From an uncultured Helicobacter sp. (GTDB lineage Bacteria > Campylobacterota > Campylobacteria > Campylobacterales > Helicobacteraceae): DNA of 57,832 nt. The stretch covers positions 1-57,832 of the forward strand of contig NZ_CALERY010000030.1 of the NCBI RefSeq assembly GCF_937906905.1, given 5' to 3'. Both the position numbers and the translations under genes were made by a program. The notes under the pieces were generated by a model. The model was given only the letters and a program-made list of their open reading frames with translations. It did no database searches and was not told the origin of the DNA. The first letter of the stretch is position 1, and each line of letters starts with the position of its first letter. Below are positions 1 to 7,298 of the stretch, piece after piece.

Positions 1-197
1 AAAAAAAAAACGGCTTTTATCATTAGACTAAATATTTACGCATTGTTTGCGAAAGTTTGTAAAGGGTGTGTAAAAAATATGTCGTGCTTGTAAATGTATC
101 GTAAAAATAACAAGAGATATTTCGCCTAAAGGCTCAATATGACAAGAAAAGAGCTGAAAATATAAAAAGTGGATTCTGGGGATTGGGGAACTAGAAT
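1..197. other. AT-rich left edge, no gene
   Basis: No credible coding region. The window opens with ten A residues, so it may begin at a contig edge. One GATTCT copy lies at 172-177. The right end holds one arm of a motif hairpin that overlaps the stop of the next gene. Confidence 0.5.
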
Positions 198-231
198 CTA
201 GGTCTGCGTGGAGTCTAGCGCCCTAGATTCT
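193..231. repeat. Inverted AGAATC-motif pair at 3' end of EI24 gene
   Basis: The 10-base arms AGAATCTAGG (193-202) and CCTAGATTCT (222-231) are exact reverse complements around a 19-base loop. The hairpin covers the last codons and stop of the minus-strand gene. No T-run follows, so a terminator role is only suggested by position. Confidence 0.5.
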
Positions 232-1046
232 GCTAGCGTGAAGCAATAATGCCCAAGCATTAACACTTGCAAGAGCGGAGTGAAAAAATTTGCCACTGGG
301 ATAAACCCCAGCAAATAGGTCAAAAACACAAAGCCCAGCCGACTCCCAGCCTGCTTTCTCGTGCTTTGCAAGATATGCTTATACTCATCGCCAAGCACTT
401 CATGCCCTATATCAAACATCATCACTTTATAAAAAAACACAAAAAATGGCACAAGCAGCAGCACCCCGCCAATAATCGGGATAAAAAACAGCGGAGAGCA
501 GATAACACAGCTCGCGCATAGCAGGACAAAGGCTTTGAGAAAATATACCAAGCTTGCGCGCAGAGATGGGGAGGTGGGCTTGGGGAGGTGGGGATAGTGG
601 TGCTTGCGGATATGGGAAATGGCTATAGGCACATAAAACATGCTCACAAATACATTGCCGACTACTGCTAGTAGTAGCACACAAGCGCCCAGCAGCAAGT
701 AGAGTGAAAGCTTCAGTGCAAAGCCAAGCGTCCAAGCCCCAATCCCAGAATCATACAAATAGCCACGCCAGGATTCTGGCAGCAGTCCTGTGGCATAGGC
801 ATAGAGCGTATCGCTAAAGGTATAGAGCACCACACCCCAAAACACCAGCCCTAGCAGCACAGGAAGCATATTAAGCGCGATCATGGGTGCGCTTAGAAAG
901 TCGCGCTTGCTTTGTTGCAAAATCTGTAAAAACTGCGAAACCCCCAAAGGAGTGCCGGGATTTTGGGGACTCTTGTGAGCTTGGGTGGCTTGGTGGGGTT
1001 GATTGTGCTGGGCTGTGGGGGATTGCTGCGTGCTTGGGTCATTCAT
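198..1046 (-). CDS. EI24/CysZ-like integral membrane protein
   Basis: This 282-residue protein starts with about 40 Gln/Pro/His-rich residues, probably cytoplasmic. Four hydrophobic blocks follow at roughly 55-80, 105-132, 168-205 and 245-265, the layout of EI24-domain proteins, whose E. coli relative CysZ is a sulfate permease. AAGGAGA stands 7 bases before the ATG. No sulfur-assimilation gene is adjacent, so the substrate is open. The final residues run into a motif hairpin. The fold family is a reasonable call; the transport function is inference. Confidence 0.6.
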   Translation of the reverse strand: MNDPSTQQSPTAQHNQPHQATQAHKSPQNPGTPLGVSQFLQILQQSKRDFLSAPMIALNMLPVLLGLVFWGVVLYTFSDTLYAYATGLLPESWRGYLYDSGIGAWTLGFALKLSLYLLLGACVLLLAVVGNVFVSMFYVPIAISHIRKHHYPHLPKPTSPSLRASLVYFLKAFVLLCASCVICSPLFFIPIIGGVLLLVPFFVFFYKVMMFDIGHEVLGDEYKHILQSTRKQAGSRLGFVFLTYLLGFIPVANFFTPLLQVLMLGHYCFTLAESRALDSTQT

Positions 1047-1226
1047 GCTGGGCTCTCCTTGATTTGATATGTCGCTTTTATATTTTTACGCTGGGCTAGA
1101 TTCTAGGGAGTTTTCCTAAATAGCGCAATATGCACTAGCCCTAAATGCCAATCCACAAGAATCCACACAAATCTCCATGGACTCTAAAGGGGCTTTGTGA
1201 TGTGTGCAAATCTAGCGTGGAGGGCT

Positions 1227-2525
1227 TTAAGATTGGCGGATTTTCTCTAGCCATTCATTGAGTGTTTTTTCAAAGCCTTTTTGCGTGGGCTGAACGAAGC
1301 GCAGATTTTTAAGCAGATATTCCTGTGGGACATAGCCGCCGAAGTCATGCGGGTATTTGTAGCTTTTAGAATGCGGGAGGATATGGGGGCTTATGGGGAG
1401 AATTTCGCCCTGCTTGATTGCCTCTAATGCTGCGTTTATGGCAGTGTAGGCGGTGTTTGATTTGGGTGAGGAGGCTAGATAGATCACGCACTGGGCTAAA
1501 ATAATCCTTGATTCTGGGTAGCCGATTTTGCTCACTGCTAGCATGGTGGAGGTGGCGAGATTTAGGGCGCTGGGATTGGCGTTGCCAATGTCCTCGCTAG
1601 CAAGGATTACGAGTCTTCGTGCGATAAATTCTGGGCTCTCCCCACCTGCTATAAGCCGTGCAAGGTAGTAGATACTCGCATCTACATCGCTACCACGGAT
1701 AGATTTGATAAGTGCGGAAGCGAGATTGTAGTGCGTGTCGCTCTCGCTTGCCCCGTCATTTAGGCTCACTGGGCGCAGGGCTTTGACATCTTCTAGGGTT
1801 ATGGTATCGCTTAGAGTGAGAATCTCTAGGATATTGAGCATGGCACGACCATCGCCCCCACTGCTAGCGATGAGATAGGCGCAGGCTTCTTGTGTGATGA
1901 GCTTGGATTCTGGGCTTTGGGCGGATTTTGGTGTGCTAGATTCTGGTGCGGTGGCACCTGGAGTATCGGGCTCTGACGCACTAAAATCTCCCCTGCCAGA
2001 GTCGCTGGAATCTCCAGTGCGCGTGAATCCAACGACCCCCAGCGCGCGATTAAGCAATGTTGTCAGCTCATCGTTGGCTAGTGGCTTAAACTCACACAGC
2101 AAAGAGCGGGAGCGAATCGCATTTGTGAGCGTATAAAATGGATTCTCCGTGCTAGCTCCCAGCACAATCGCCCTGCCCTCCTCCATGATAGGCAACAAGA
2201 CTTCTTGCTGGGGCTTTGTAAGCCTATGCACTTCATCGATAAACACCACAGGCGTGATGAGTGAGCCCTCATAAGGCTTAAGTGCGGTATGCAGGGAATC
2301 AAGCTTAAATTTGGTCGCATTAAAGGCGAGAAACTTATCATCAAGCTCTTTGGCAATAAGGCGTGCGAGAGTGGTTTTCCCACTGCCTGGAGGTCCATAG
2401 AAAAAGCAATGCGGCATTTTTTTGGCTTTTAAGGCGCGGTAGAGTGGTTTATCTGGGGCGAGCAAATGCGCCTGCCCGATGAAGTCTGCTAGGCTTTTTG
2501 GGCGTAGAGTGTTGGCTAGGCTCAT
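1227..2525 (-). CDS. rarA: Replication-associated recombination protein A (RarA/MgsA)
   Basis: A AAA+ ATPase of 432 residues that acts at stalled replication forks. Walker A GPPGSGKTT is at 44-52, Walker B VVFIDEVHR at 93-101, a sensor-1 region GASTENP near 123, and the MgsA C-terminal oligomerisation part ends the protein. Residues of about 165-210 are a Ser/Pro/Asp/Glu-rich insertion that ordinary RarA lacks, encoded by DNA rich in the GATTCT motif (copies at 1906 and 1939). No clear ribosome site precedes the ATG. It follows hspR by 72 bases; I recall the same cbpA-hspR-rarA order in H. pylori. Confidence 0.9.
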   Translation of the reverse strand: MSLANTLRPKSLADFIGQAHLLAPDKPLYRALKAKKMPHCFFYGPPGSGKTTLARLIAKELDDKFLAFNATKFKLDSLHTALKPYEGSLITPVVFIDEVHRLTKPQQEVLLPIMEEGRAIVLGASTENPFYTLTNAIRSRSLLCEFKPLANDELTTLLNRALGVVGFTRTGDSSDSGRGDFSASEPDTPGATAPESSTPKSAQSPESKLITQEACAYLIASSGGDGRAMLNILEILTLSDTITLEDVKALRPVSLNDGASESDTHYNLASALIKSIRGSDVDASIYYLARLIAGGESPEFIARRLVILASEDIGNANPSALNLATSTMLAVSKIGYPESRIILAQCVIYLASSPKSNTAYTAINAALEAIKQGEILPISPHILPHSKSYKYPHDFGGYVPQEYLLKNLRFVQPTQKGFEKTLNEWLEKIRQS

Positions 2526-2597
2526 GGATTCTGGGTGCGCAGATTCTTTAGATCTGGGAAGTGGGTGGATTTTGGCGTGTGAAATACACTAGCATGG

Positions 2598-2951
2598 CTA
2601 TTTGCGCTGAAAAATCATAAGCTCATAAGAGCTTTGTTTGATTGTAGGGCTGGCGGCGTCTTTGCTTGCATTGGCGCGCAGCTGCTCGATGAGGACATCA
2701 AGCTCATCGAGCCGCTCTTTCAAGCGCAGGATAATATCCACACCCGCAAGATTCACGCCCAAATCGCGCGTAAGGCGCAGGATTGTTTTGATTTTGTCAA
2801 TATCGCGCTGGGAATATAGGCGCATTTTCCCCTCTGTCCTACCTGGCTCGATCAAGCCCTCCTTTTCATATTGGCGTAGGGTCTGTGGGTGGATTTCTAA
2901 AATCTTGGCTACGACACTGATAAGATATACGGGCTCATCATAGCTATACAT
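2598..2951 (-). CDS. hspR: Heat-shock repressor HspR, MerR family
   Basis: A 117-residue MerR-type regulator. The N-terminal winged helix contains the HPQTLRQYEKEGLI segment typical of HspR, then a coiled dimerisation helix (LKERLDELDVLIEQLR). A GTG lies six bases upstream, but AAAGGAG overlaps it and is well spaced for ATG at 2951, so I chose 2951. HspR represses chaperone operons in Helicobacter, commonly together with HrcA. It lies 35 bases after cbpA on the same strand, as in the known cbpA-hspR operon, so it probably controls its own transcription. Confidence 0.92.
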   Translation of the reverse strand: MYSYDEPVYLISVVAKILEIHPQTLRQYEKEGLIEPGRTEGKMRLYSQRDIDKIKTILRLTRDLGVNLAGVDIILRLKERLDELDVLIEQLRANASKDAASPTIKQSSYELMIFQRK

Positions 2952-2986
2952 TTGCACTCCTTTGTAGCGTATTTGCGCTTGGTGCG

Positions 2987-3865
2987 CTAGTCTTGAAGCT
3001 CCTGGCGTAGGCGGTCTTGAAGCTCCTGGGAGAGAGAATCTAGCTGGGGGAGGATAATATTGGCGCGCAGGTAGAGATCGCCCATGGCTTGGGTTTTTAG
3101 GTTTTTAGCGCCTAGCTCTTTGACACGAAAGCGCTGGGCGTTTTTGGTGTTTGGCGGGATTTTGAGGGTTACTTCTTTGTGCAAGGTTGGGATAGTGATT
3201 TTCCCGCCAAAAAGCGCGGTTTTAAGCGGGAGATCGAAGCTCTGTGTGATATTATCGCCATCGCGCTCATATATCGGGCTAGAATCTACTTGCACTTTTA
3301 GGATAAGGTCGCCGCGGCGATTGCGCCCATGATTGCCTTTGCCACGCAGGCGGATACTTTTGCCATCGCTAATGCCTGCGGGGATTTTCATATCGATATT
3401 TTCACCATTAAACGATACGCTGTATTTCCCGCCAGTGATAGAAAGCTCAAATGGGATACGGATACTCGCTTGCACATCGAGATCCTCGAAATCTCCGCCA
3501 AAGCCTCCTGCGCCAAACCCGCCGAAGTTAAATCCGCCATTAAACCCCCCATTGAAGCCTCCGCGCGCACCAAAAATCTGGCTCAAAATCTCATCAAGCC
3601 CAGCGCTACCCCCCTGTGCGCGCGCAAAATCGCTGAAATTCTGCCCGCCAAACATATTATCACCAAAGCGATCATATTGCTTGCGCTTCTCTTCGTCGCT
3701 TAGAATCTCATAGGCAGCATTGATTTCTTTGAATTTTTCTTCAGCTTCTTTGGCTTTATTGACATCAGGGTGGTATTTGCGCGCGAGCTTGCGGTAGGCT
3801 TTTTTGATCTCATCTTGCGAGGCACTCTCGCTCACCTCTAGCACTTCATATAGACTTTTACTCAT
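2987..3865 (-). CDS. cbpA: Curved-DNA-binding J-domain co-chaperone CbpA
   Basis: A 292-residue DnaJ-family co-chaperone. The J domain fills residues 1-70 with HPD at 32-34. A Gly/Phe-rich stretch (about 75-125, repeated GGFNGGFN units) and a beta-rich substrate-binding C-terminal domain follow. The CxxCxGxG zinc modules of true DnaJ are missing, so this is the CbpA class that stimulates DnaK. AAGGA precedes the ATG. It heads the cbpA-hspR-rarA run, with an extended -10 box about 50 bases upstream. Confidence 0.88.
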   Translation of the reverse strand: MSKSLYEVLEVSESASQDEIKKAYRKLARKYHPDVNKAKEAEEKFKEINAAYEILSDEEKRKQYDRFGDNMFGGQNFSDFARAQGGSAGLDEILSQIFGARGGFNGGFNGGFNFGGFGAGGFGGDFEDLDVQASIRIPFELSITGGKYSVSFNGENIDMKIPAGISDGKSIRLRGKGNHGRNRRGDLILKVQVDSSPIYERDGDNITQSFDLPLKTALFGGKITIPTLHKEVTLKIPPNTKNAQRFRVKELGAKNLKTQAMGDLYLRANIILPQLDSLSQELQDRLRQELQD

Positions 3866-3915
3866 GGGTTTCCTTTATGGTTGCATTGTTTGTTTGATAG
3901 CAATAATTTAGTGTC

Positions 3916-3921
3916 ATTGTA
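3916..3921 (-). promoter_or_regulatory. Extended -10 box for cbpA-hspR
   Basis: Read on the minus strand the site is TGCTACAAT, a TGn-extended -10 with no clear -35, ending 50 bases before the cbpA start. No good match to an HspR inverted repeat was found here by eye. Confidence 0.45.
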
Positions 3922-4024
3922 GCATAAAAGTTTAGCGTTATGGTATAAAGGATAAACAACATCAGCAGAATCTAAATAACTGCAAAAAGATTGTGCAAAA
4001 TATAGAAGCAAGGAGAAGCCGACT

Positions 4025-4047
4025 TGCAAGCTACGATCTAGCTTGCA
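4025..4047 (-). terminator. Hairpin after rplT
   Basis: The arms TGCAAGCT and AGCTTGCA pair perfectly over 8 bases around a 7-base loop, starting about 10 bases after the rplT stop. There is no long T-run, so this is a probable but not ideal intrinsic terminator. Confidence 0.5.
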
Positions 4048-4056
4048 GTGCGGTGA

Positions 4057-4407
4057 TTACATCGCAGCTTTTGCTTTTTGGACGATGAGTGCGAATGCTT
4101 GAGGGTCATTTATCGCCATATCAGCTAGAATCTTGCGATCAAGCTCGATATTTGCACGCTTCAAGCCATGGATAAATTTCGAATAGCTGATGTCATTGAT
4201 TCTGCATGCAGCATTTATGCGCACAATCCATAAGCTCCTGAAGTCGCGCTTTTTCTGCTTTCTATCGCGAAACGCATAGCATAAGCTGCGTTCAAGCTGC
4301 TCTTTTGCTTTGCGAAAATGCTTCCTGCGCCCGCTATAAAATCCGCGTGCGAGCTTTAGGACTTTCTTATGTCGTCTGCGTCTGACAACGCCTGTTTTTA
4401 CTCTCAT
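4057..4407 (-). CDS. rplT: 50S ribosomal protein L20
   Basis: 116 residues, full length for L20, beginning MRVKTGVVRRRRHKK with the strongly basic N-terminal tail that enters 23S rRNA. The fold matches the family to the end (IVQKAKAAM). AAAGGAG precedes the ATG. It follows rpmI by 80 bases on the same strand. The usual infC partner is not upstream; an outer-membrane protein gene is there instead. Confidence 0.97.
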   Translation of the reverse strand: MRVKTGVVRRRRHKKVLKLARGFYSGRRKHFRKAKEQLERSLCYAFRDRKQKKRDFRSLWIVRINAACRINDISYSKFIHGLKRANIELDRKILADMAINDPQAFALIVQKAKAAM

Positions 4408-4487
4408 TATTTCTCCTTTACCTATCTATCAAATAGTTTTAGGTGTAGCTTTTGCTAATCTTTCCCTGCAATCAGGGGGACTTTATA

Positions 4488-4682
4488 CTATGCTTGGCAC
4501 AAAAGATTCTTCACAGAATCCATATTTGCGCTATGCACGAAATGTGGGGATTTGAGTCGTGCTTTGCGCTTTGGCGATTTTTTCGTCAAGATATGACTAC
4601 GAAACGCACTGCCGCGTTTGACAAGATTTTTCTTGCATTTGAAGCGCTTAGCTGCCCCACGATTTGTTTTCATCTTTGGCAT
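4488..4682 (-). CDS. rpmI: 50S ribosomal protein L35
   Basis: 64 residues beginning MPKMKTNRGAAKRFK, the standard L35 start. A longer frame continues 16 codons upstream, but the family start and the AAAGGAG just before the ATG fix it at 4682. Very basic throughout. It forms the rpmI-rplT pair and binds domain II/V rRNA in the large subunit. infC, usually first in this operon, is not in the window. Confidence 0.95.
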   Translation of the reverse strand: MPKMKTNRGAAKRFKCKKNLVKRGSAFRSHILTKKSPKRKARLKSPHFVHSANMDSVKNLLCQA

Positions 4683-4735
4683 TGTCTTTCTCCTTTCATA
4701 AGATTGTGTCGCAACACTTGAGAGAAGCAAGCGCG

Positions 4736-4754
4736 GATTCTAGCATAGAGAATC
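4736..4754. terminator. Inverted AGAATC-motif pair between OMP gene and rpmI
   Basis: GATTCT (4736-4741) and AGAATC (4749-4754) face each other across a 7-base loop, 20 bases past the stop of the minus-strand OMP gene and before rpmI. The position suits a terminator for the OMP transcript; the stem is only 6 bp and no T-run follows on the minus strand. Confidence 0.45.
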
Positions 4755-4774
4755 TAAAAACTGGCTTGCAAAGC

Positions 4775-6178
4775 CTAAAATTTCATCGCAAGCTTTGTCA
4801 TCACATAGCTGCGGTTTATGGCGGTGTTTGGCGCGATGTTTGGCGGCGCGAAGTCGGGGTTCAGCACGCCGCTGTGGCGGTAGATGCTTGTGTAGTAATT
4901 TGCGATGAGTGAGAGGGTTACAAGCTTGTTGATACTCATATCTAGGGTAAGCTTGAGCGAGTATTCATCAGCGGCAGGGGCAGTGGTGTAGCGACCATCT
5001 AGCCCTATGTCATAGCGATTTTTGTAGCCCAAAAACTCTCTATCAAAGCTTGCTTTGGTGAAAAATAGCGCGCTAAAGGCGTCTTTATACACGATAGCAT
5101 TAAGCGAAGAGCCAGTAGCATACACGCTATTATCCCAGATATTTACCCCAAGCGGCGAGCCAAAAAACCCAAGCCTAGCGTGAGATAGCCCGATATTTTG
5201 CTGCATAGCAAGCGCGAGATTATAGGAGCTGCGCTCTTTGTAGAAGTCCAAATCCTGCTTTAGCATAATGGTAGCAGTAAGCCCCTCTTCTCTCCCATTT
5301 TCATCGCGCAAAAAGCTCCCAAGCAGCACAGGCACAGGCATATAGAGCTTATCATATATCGGCAGGACGACATTGAGCCTTGTGGTGGCGTTAAAGCCGC
5401 TAGACTCGCTAGCAGCGGCGTTTGTCTCATAGCGCGCATTGAGTCCGGGCGCACTATACTCGCTAATGCCATAGTAATAAAACGCGTGGATAGCAAGGCT
5501 GCTGCCATTGCCAAAGAGCTGCGAGAAGCCTAGCTTGCCACTTAGCAGCCCCCTAGGCACATTCGCGCGGCTATAATCCCAGAAAAATCCATCACCAAGC
5601 AAGGCTATGCTAGAGATAGCAGCAATCTCCGTGTAGAAAATCCCAGAATCTGTGAGTTTTAGGCTATATCCTAGCTTGCCACCCTCCACAAAGCCATTGA
5701 CATAGTCGCCATCATCGTAGGAAAACCGCCCCAAAGATAGGTCATACGCGCTCTTGCCCCTATCTTGCGTGAGCGCGAAATACGCATTGTGGATATAGTA
5801 GTTGCGCGTGTTTAGGGCGGTGGGAGTGCCTGTGCCATCGTAGCTTGGATTAAAGCCCACATAGTTGTAGCCAAGATTATCGCCCCTTCTTGTAGAGTCT
5901 TGCGCCAGCCCTGCCCCAGCACCGCCTAAGCCCACTTGGATTGAGCCAGACTCTAGGGCAGCCCTAAGCTCTAGCCCAAGCGTGCCTAGCATATAGCCAT
6001 AGCTCTCTGTTGGCGAGATTTTGTCTCCGCCAAGCGCGAATTTATTAAAAGACTCTACTTGTATCGTGGGGAAGATCCCTCTTGTGCTTGTGTCTTTGCT
6101 CTGCGCAAGAGTTTGCACACTATCTAATGAAGCGTGCGCAAAGCCCATAAACAGCCCAATCATCGCAATTTTTTTCAT
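4775..6178 (-). CDS. Helicobacter outer-membrane family protein (Hof/porin-like)
   Basis: A 467-residue outer-membrane beta-barrel protein. A short signal peptide (MKKIAMIGLFMGFAHA) is followed by alternating amphipathic strands rich in Tyr and Gly, and the protein ends in an aromatic-terminated strand (MTKLAMKF), the Bam-recognised signature. The style matches the Hof-type OMPs of Helicobacter, but I cannot separate it firmly from other porin families. AAGGGCGG precedes the ATG and a TATAAT box lies about 35 bases upstream. It is monocistronic by its surroundings. Confidence 0.6.
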   Translation of the reverse strand: MKKIAMIGLFMGFAHASLDSVQTLAQSKDTSTRGIFPTIQVESFNKFALGGDKISPTESYGYMLGTLGLELRAALESGSIQVGLGGAGAGLAQDSTRRGDNLGYNYVGFNPSYDGTGTPTALNTRNYYIHNAYFALTQDRGKSAYDLSLGRFSYDDGDYVNGFVEGGKLGYSLKLTDSGIFYTEIAAISSIALLGDGFFWDYSRANVPRGLLSGKLGFSQLFGNGSSLAIHAFYYYGISEYSAPGLNARYETNAAASESSGFNATTRLNVVLPIYDKLYMPVPVLLGSFLRDENGREEGLTATIMLKQDLDFYKERSSYNLALAMQQNIGLSHARLGFFGSPLGVNIWDNSVYATGSSLNAIVYKDAFSALFFTKASFDREFLGYKNRYDIGLDGRYTTAPAADEYSLKLTLDMSINKLVTLSLIANYYTSIYRHSGVLNPDFAPPNIAPNTAINRSYVMTKLAMKF

Positions 6179-6211
6179 TACCGCCCTTTGTGAGAAGTTG
6201 TCAAATGCGGC

Positions 6212-6217
6212 ATTATA
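6212..6217 (-). promoter_or_regulatory. -10 box of the Hof-like OMP gene
   Basis: A perfect TATAAT on the minus strand, 34 bases before the ATG. Bases just upstream of it (6225-6246) are repeated exactly at 7194-7215. Confidence 0.5.
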
Positions 6218-6224
6218 GTGGGGG

Positions 6225-6246
6225 TTTGATTATTGTTTGCTTTATG
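6225..6246. repeat. 22-bp direct repeat, copy 1
   Basis: This 22-bp sequence (TTTGATTATTG at its left end) recurs exactly at 7194-7215. Similarity continues leftwards through a TATAAT-like box and a GGGG run in both copies. The pair brackets the AT-rich 194-residue OMP gene. Confidence 0.75.
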
Positions 6247-6332
6247 TGCTGGGTATTGAGAAATGCGAGAGTTTGCAGGGTTTGCTAGATAAGCGTGCCG
6301 TTAATGCTTTGAAACAATGCCTTAAGAAGTTC

Positions 6333-6917
6333 TTACAAAAAAGTCCAAACAAAGTTTAAGCTATGGATTGTCCCTAACTCTAAATCATTAGACTTGCCAT
6401 AGATATTTGCACGATAGGCAATATCGGTATTGACAAAATACGGAATTATTTTTGCTATGCCTAGACCTACTTCAATATATGCTCCATTTGCTTTGAGATT
6501 ATGTTTCTCGCTAAAGTTTGCTCCGACACCAATTATAAGATTAAGGGCACCAAAATCTCTTGGAGGGTGAATATACAGCATTCCACCCACAGAGTGAGTG
6601 GGGGCATAAGTGTCCATATAAAGATATTTAAGCCTTGCACCAAATCCTATTTCATAATCAGTAAAAGGAATGGATACAGAAGGCTTTAAACCAAATTCAT
6701 CATTTACAAAGAAATTCCACCCTACACTTGCACCAATGATTCCGCCAAATCTATCTTTTGCTACTTTATTTGAATCTATCTTGTTTAAATCTGTGCTAAA
6801 GCCATAGTGAAAGGAAGCTATTTGTAGCCAATTTCCCGCTATATGTAGTAGCTCTTGCTCAGCCTTTAAGCTCCCACATATCATAATGCTAAGTAGAAAG
6901 ATTTGTAATAGTCTCAT
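6333..6917 (-). CDS. Small outer-membrane beta-barrel protein, unknown function
   Basis: 194 residues: signal peptide (MRLLQIFLLSIMICGSLKA), then about eight alternating strands with Gly/Tyr/Phe patterning and a final strand FVWTFL ending on a hydrophobic residue, as in small outer-membrane barrels. I do not recognise the family. The ATG at 6917 is chosen over the in-frame GTG at 6920 because TAAGG is better placed for it. The gene is visibly more AT-rich than its neighbours and lacks the AGAATC hexamer common elsewhere. With the 22-bp direct repeats on either side, this suggests acquisition. Confidence 0.6.
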   Translation of the reverse strand: MRLLQIFLLSIMICGSLKAEQELLHIAGNWLQIASFHYGFSTDLNKIDSNKVAKDRFGGIIGASVGWNFFVNDEFGLKPSVSIPFTDYEIGFGARLKYLYMDTYAPTHSVGGMLYIHPPRDFGALNLIIGVGANFSEKHNLKANGAYIEVGLGIAKIIPYFVNTDIAYRANIYGKSNDLELGTIHSLNFVWTFL

Positions 6918-7255
6918 CACCTTATCCTAAATACTCTTTACAAAAGCGGATTCTAGCTAAAATCCATATAGGATTCTAGCTGCAGATTTCACCCAGCGCG
7001 ATCAATCGCGGATTGCGCACTTTTGTAGGTTGCTAATCTGGCTGCTTGCTACCACCAAGATACTACTCCGCCCTAGCCTAAATGAGTGTCTCCAAGCTCC
7101 GCCTTACACTAGAATCCACTTTTGATTATGGATTGTATGTTTGTTTGGGGCATTGGCAAGATTGGCACATATTCGCCCTATATATAATGGGGCTTTGATT
7201 ATTGTTTGCTTTATGGGGTTGAAGTGATTTGCTAGAATCTATGGAGAGATGATAA
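6918..7255. other. Intergenic region upstream of the small OMP gene
   Basis: No gene is supported. It holds two direct GGATTCTAGCT copies near 6941 and 6972, scattered GATTC motifs, and a second copy of the OMP promoter segment at about 7180-7215. None of the frames resembles an OMP remnant. Confidence 0.5.
7194..7215. repeat. 22-bp direct repeat, copy 2
   Basis: Exact copy of 6225-6246, again next to a TATATATAATGGGG-like stretch. On the minus strand it would place a promoter-like segment where no gene follows for about 260 bases. Confidence 0.75.
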
Positions 7256-7281
7256 AGCTAGATTCTAGGCAGAATCTAGCT
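7256..7281 (-). terminator. groEL terminator built from an inverted AGAATC pair
   Basis: AGCTAGATTCT and AGAATCTAGCT are perfect 11-bp arms around the loop AGGC, starting 17 bases past the groEL stop. The minus strand then reads TTTATC. This is the clearest case of the dispersed motif forming a hairpin at a gene end. Confidence 0.65.
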
Positions 7282-7298
7282 AAAGACAGGGGCTGGGG

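Noticed and set aside
3329..3713. Two overlapping frames of about 125 residues opposite cbpA
   Set aside because: Antisense shadows of the Gly/Phe-rich region, giving Pro/Ala-rich nonsense.
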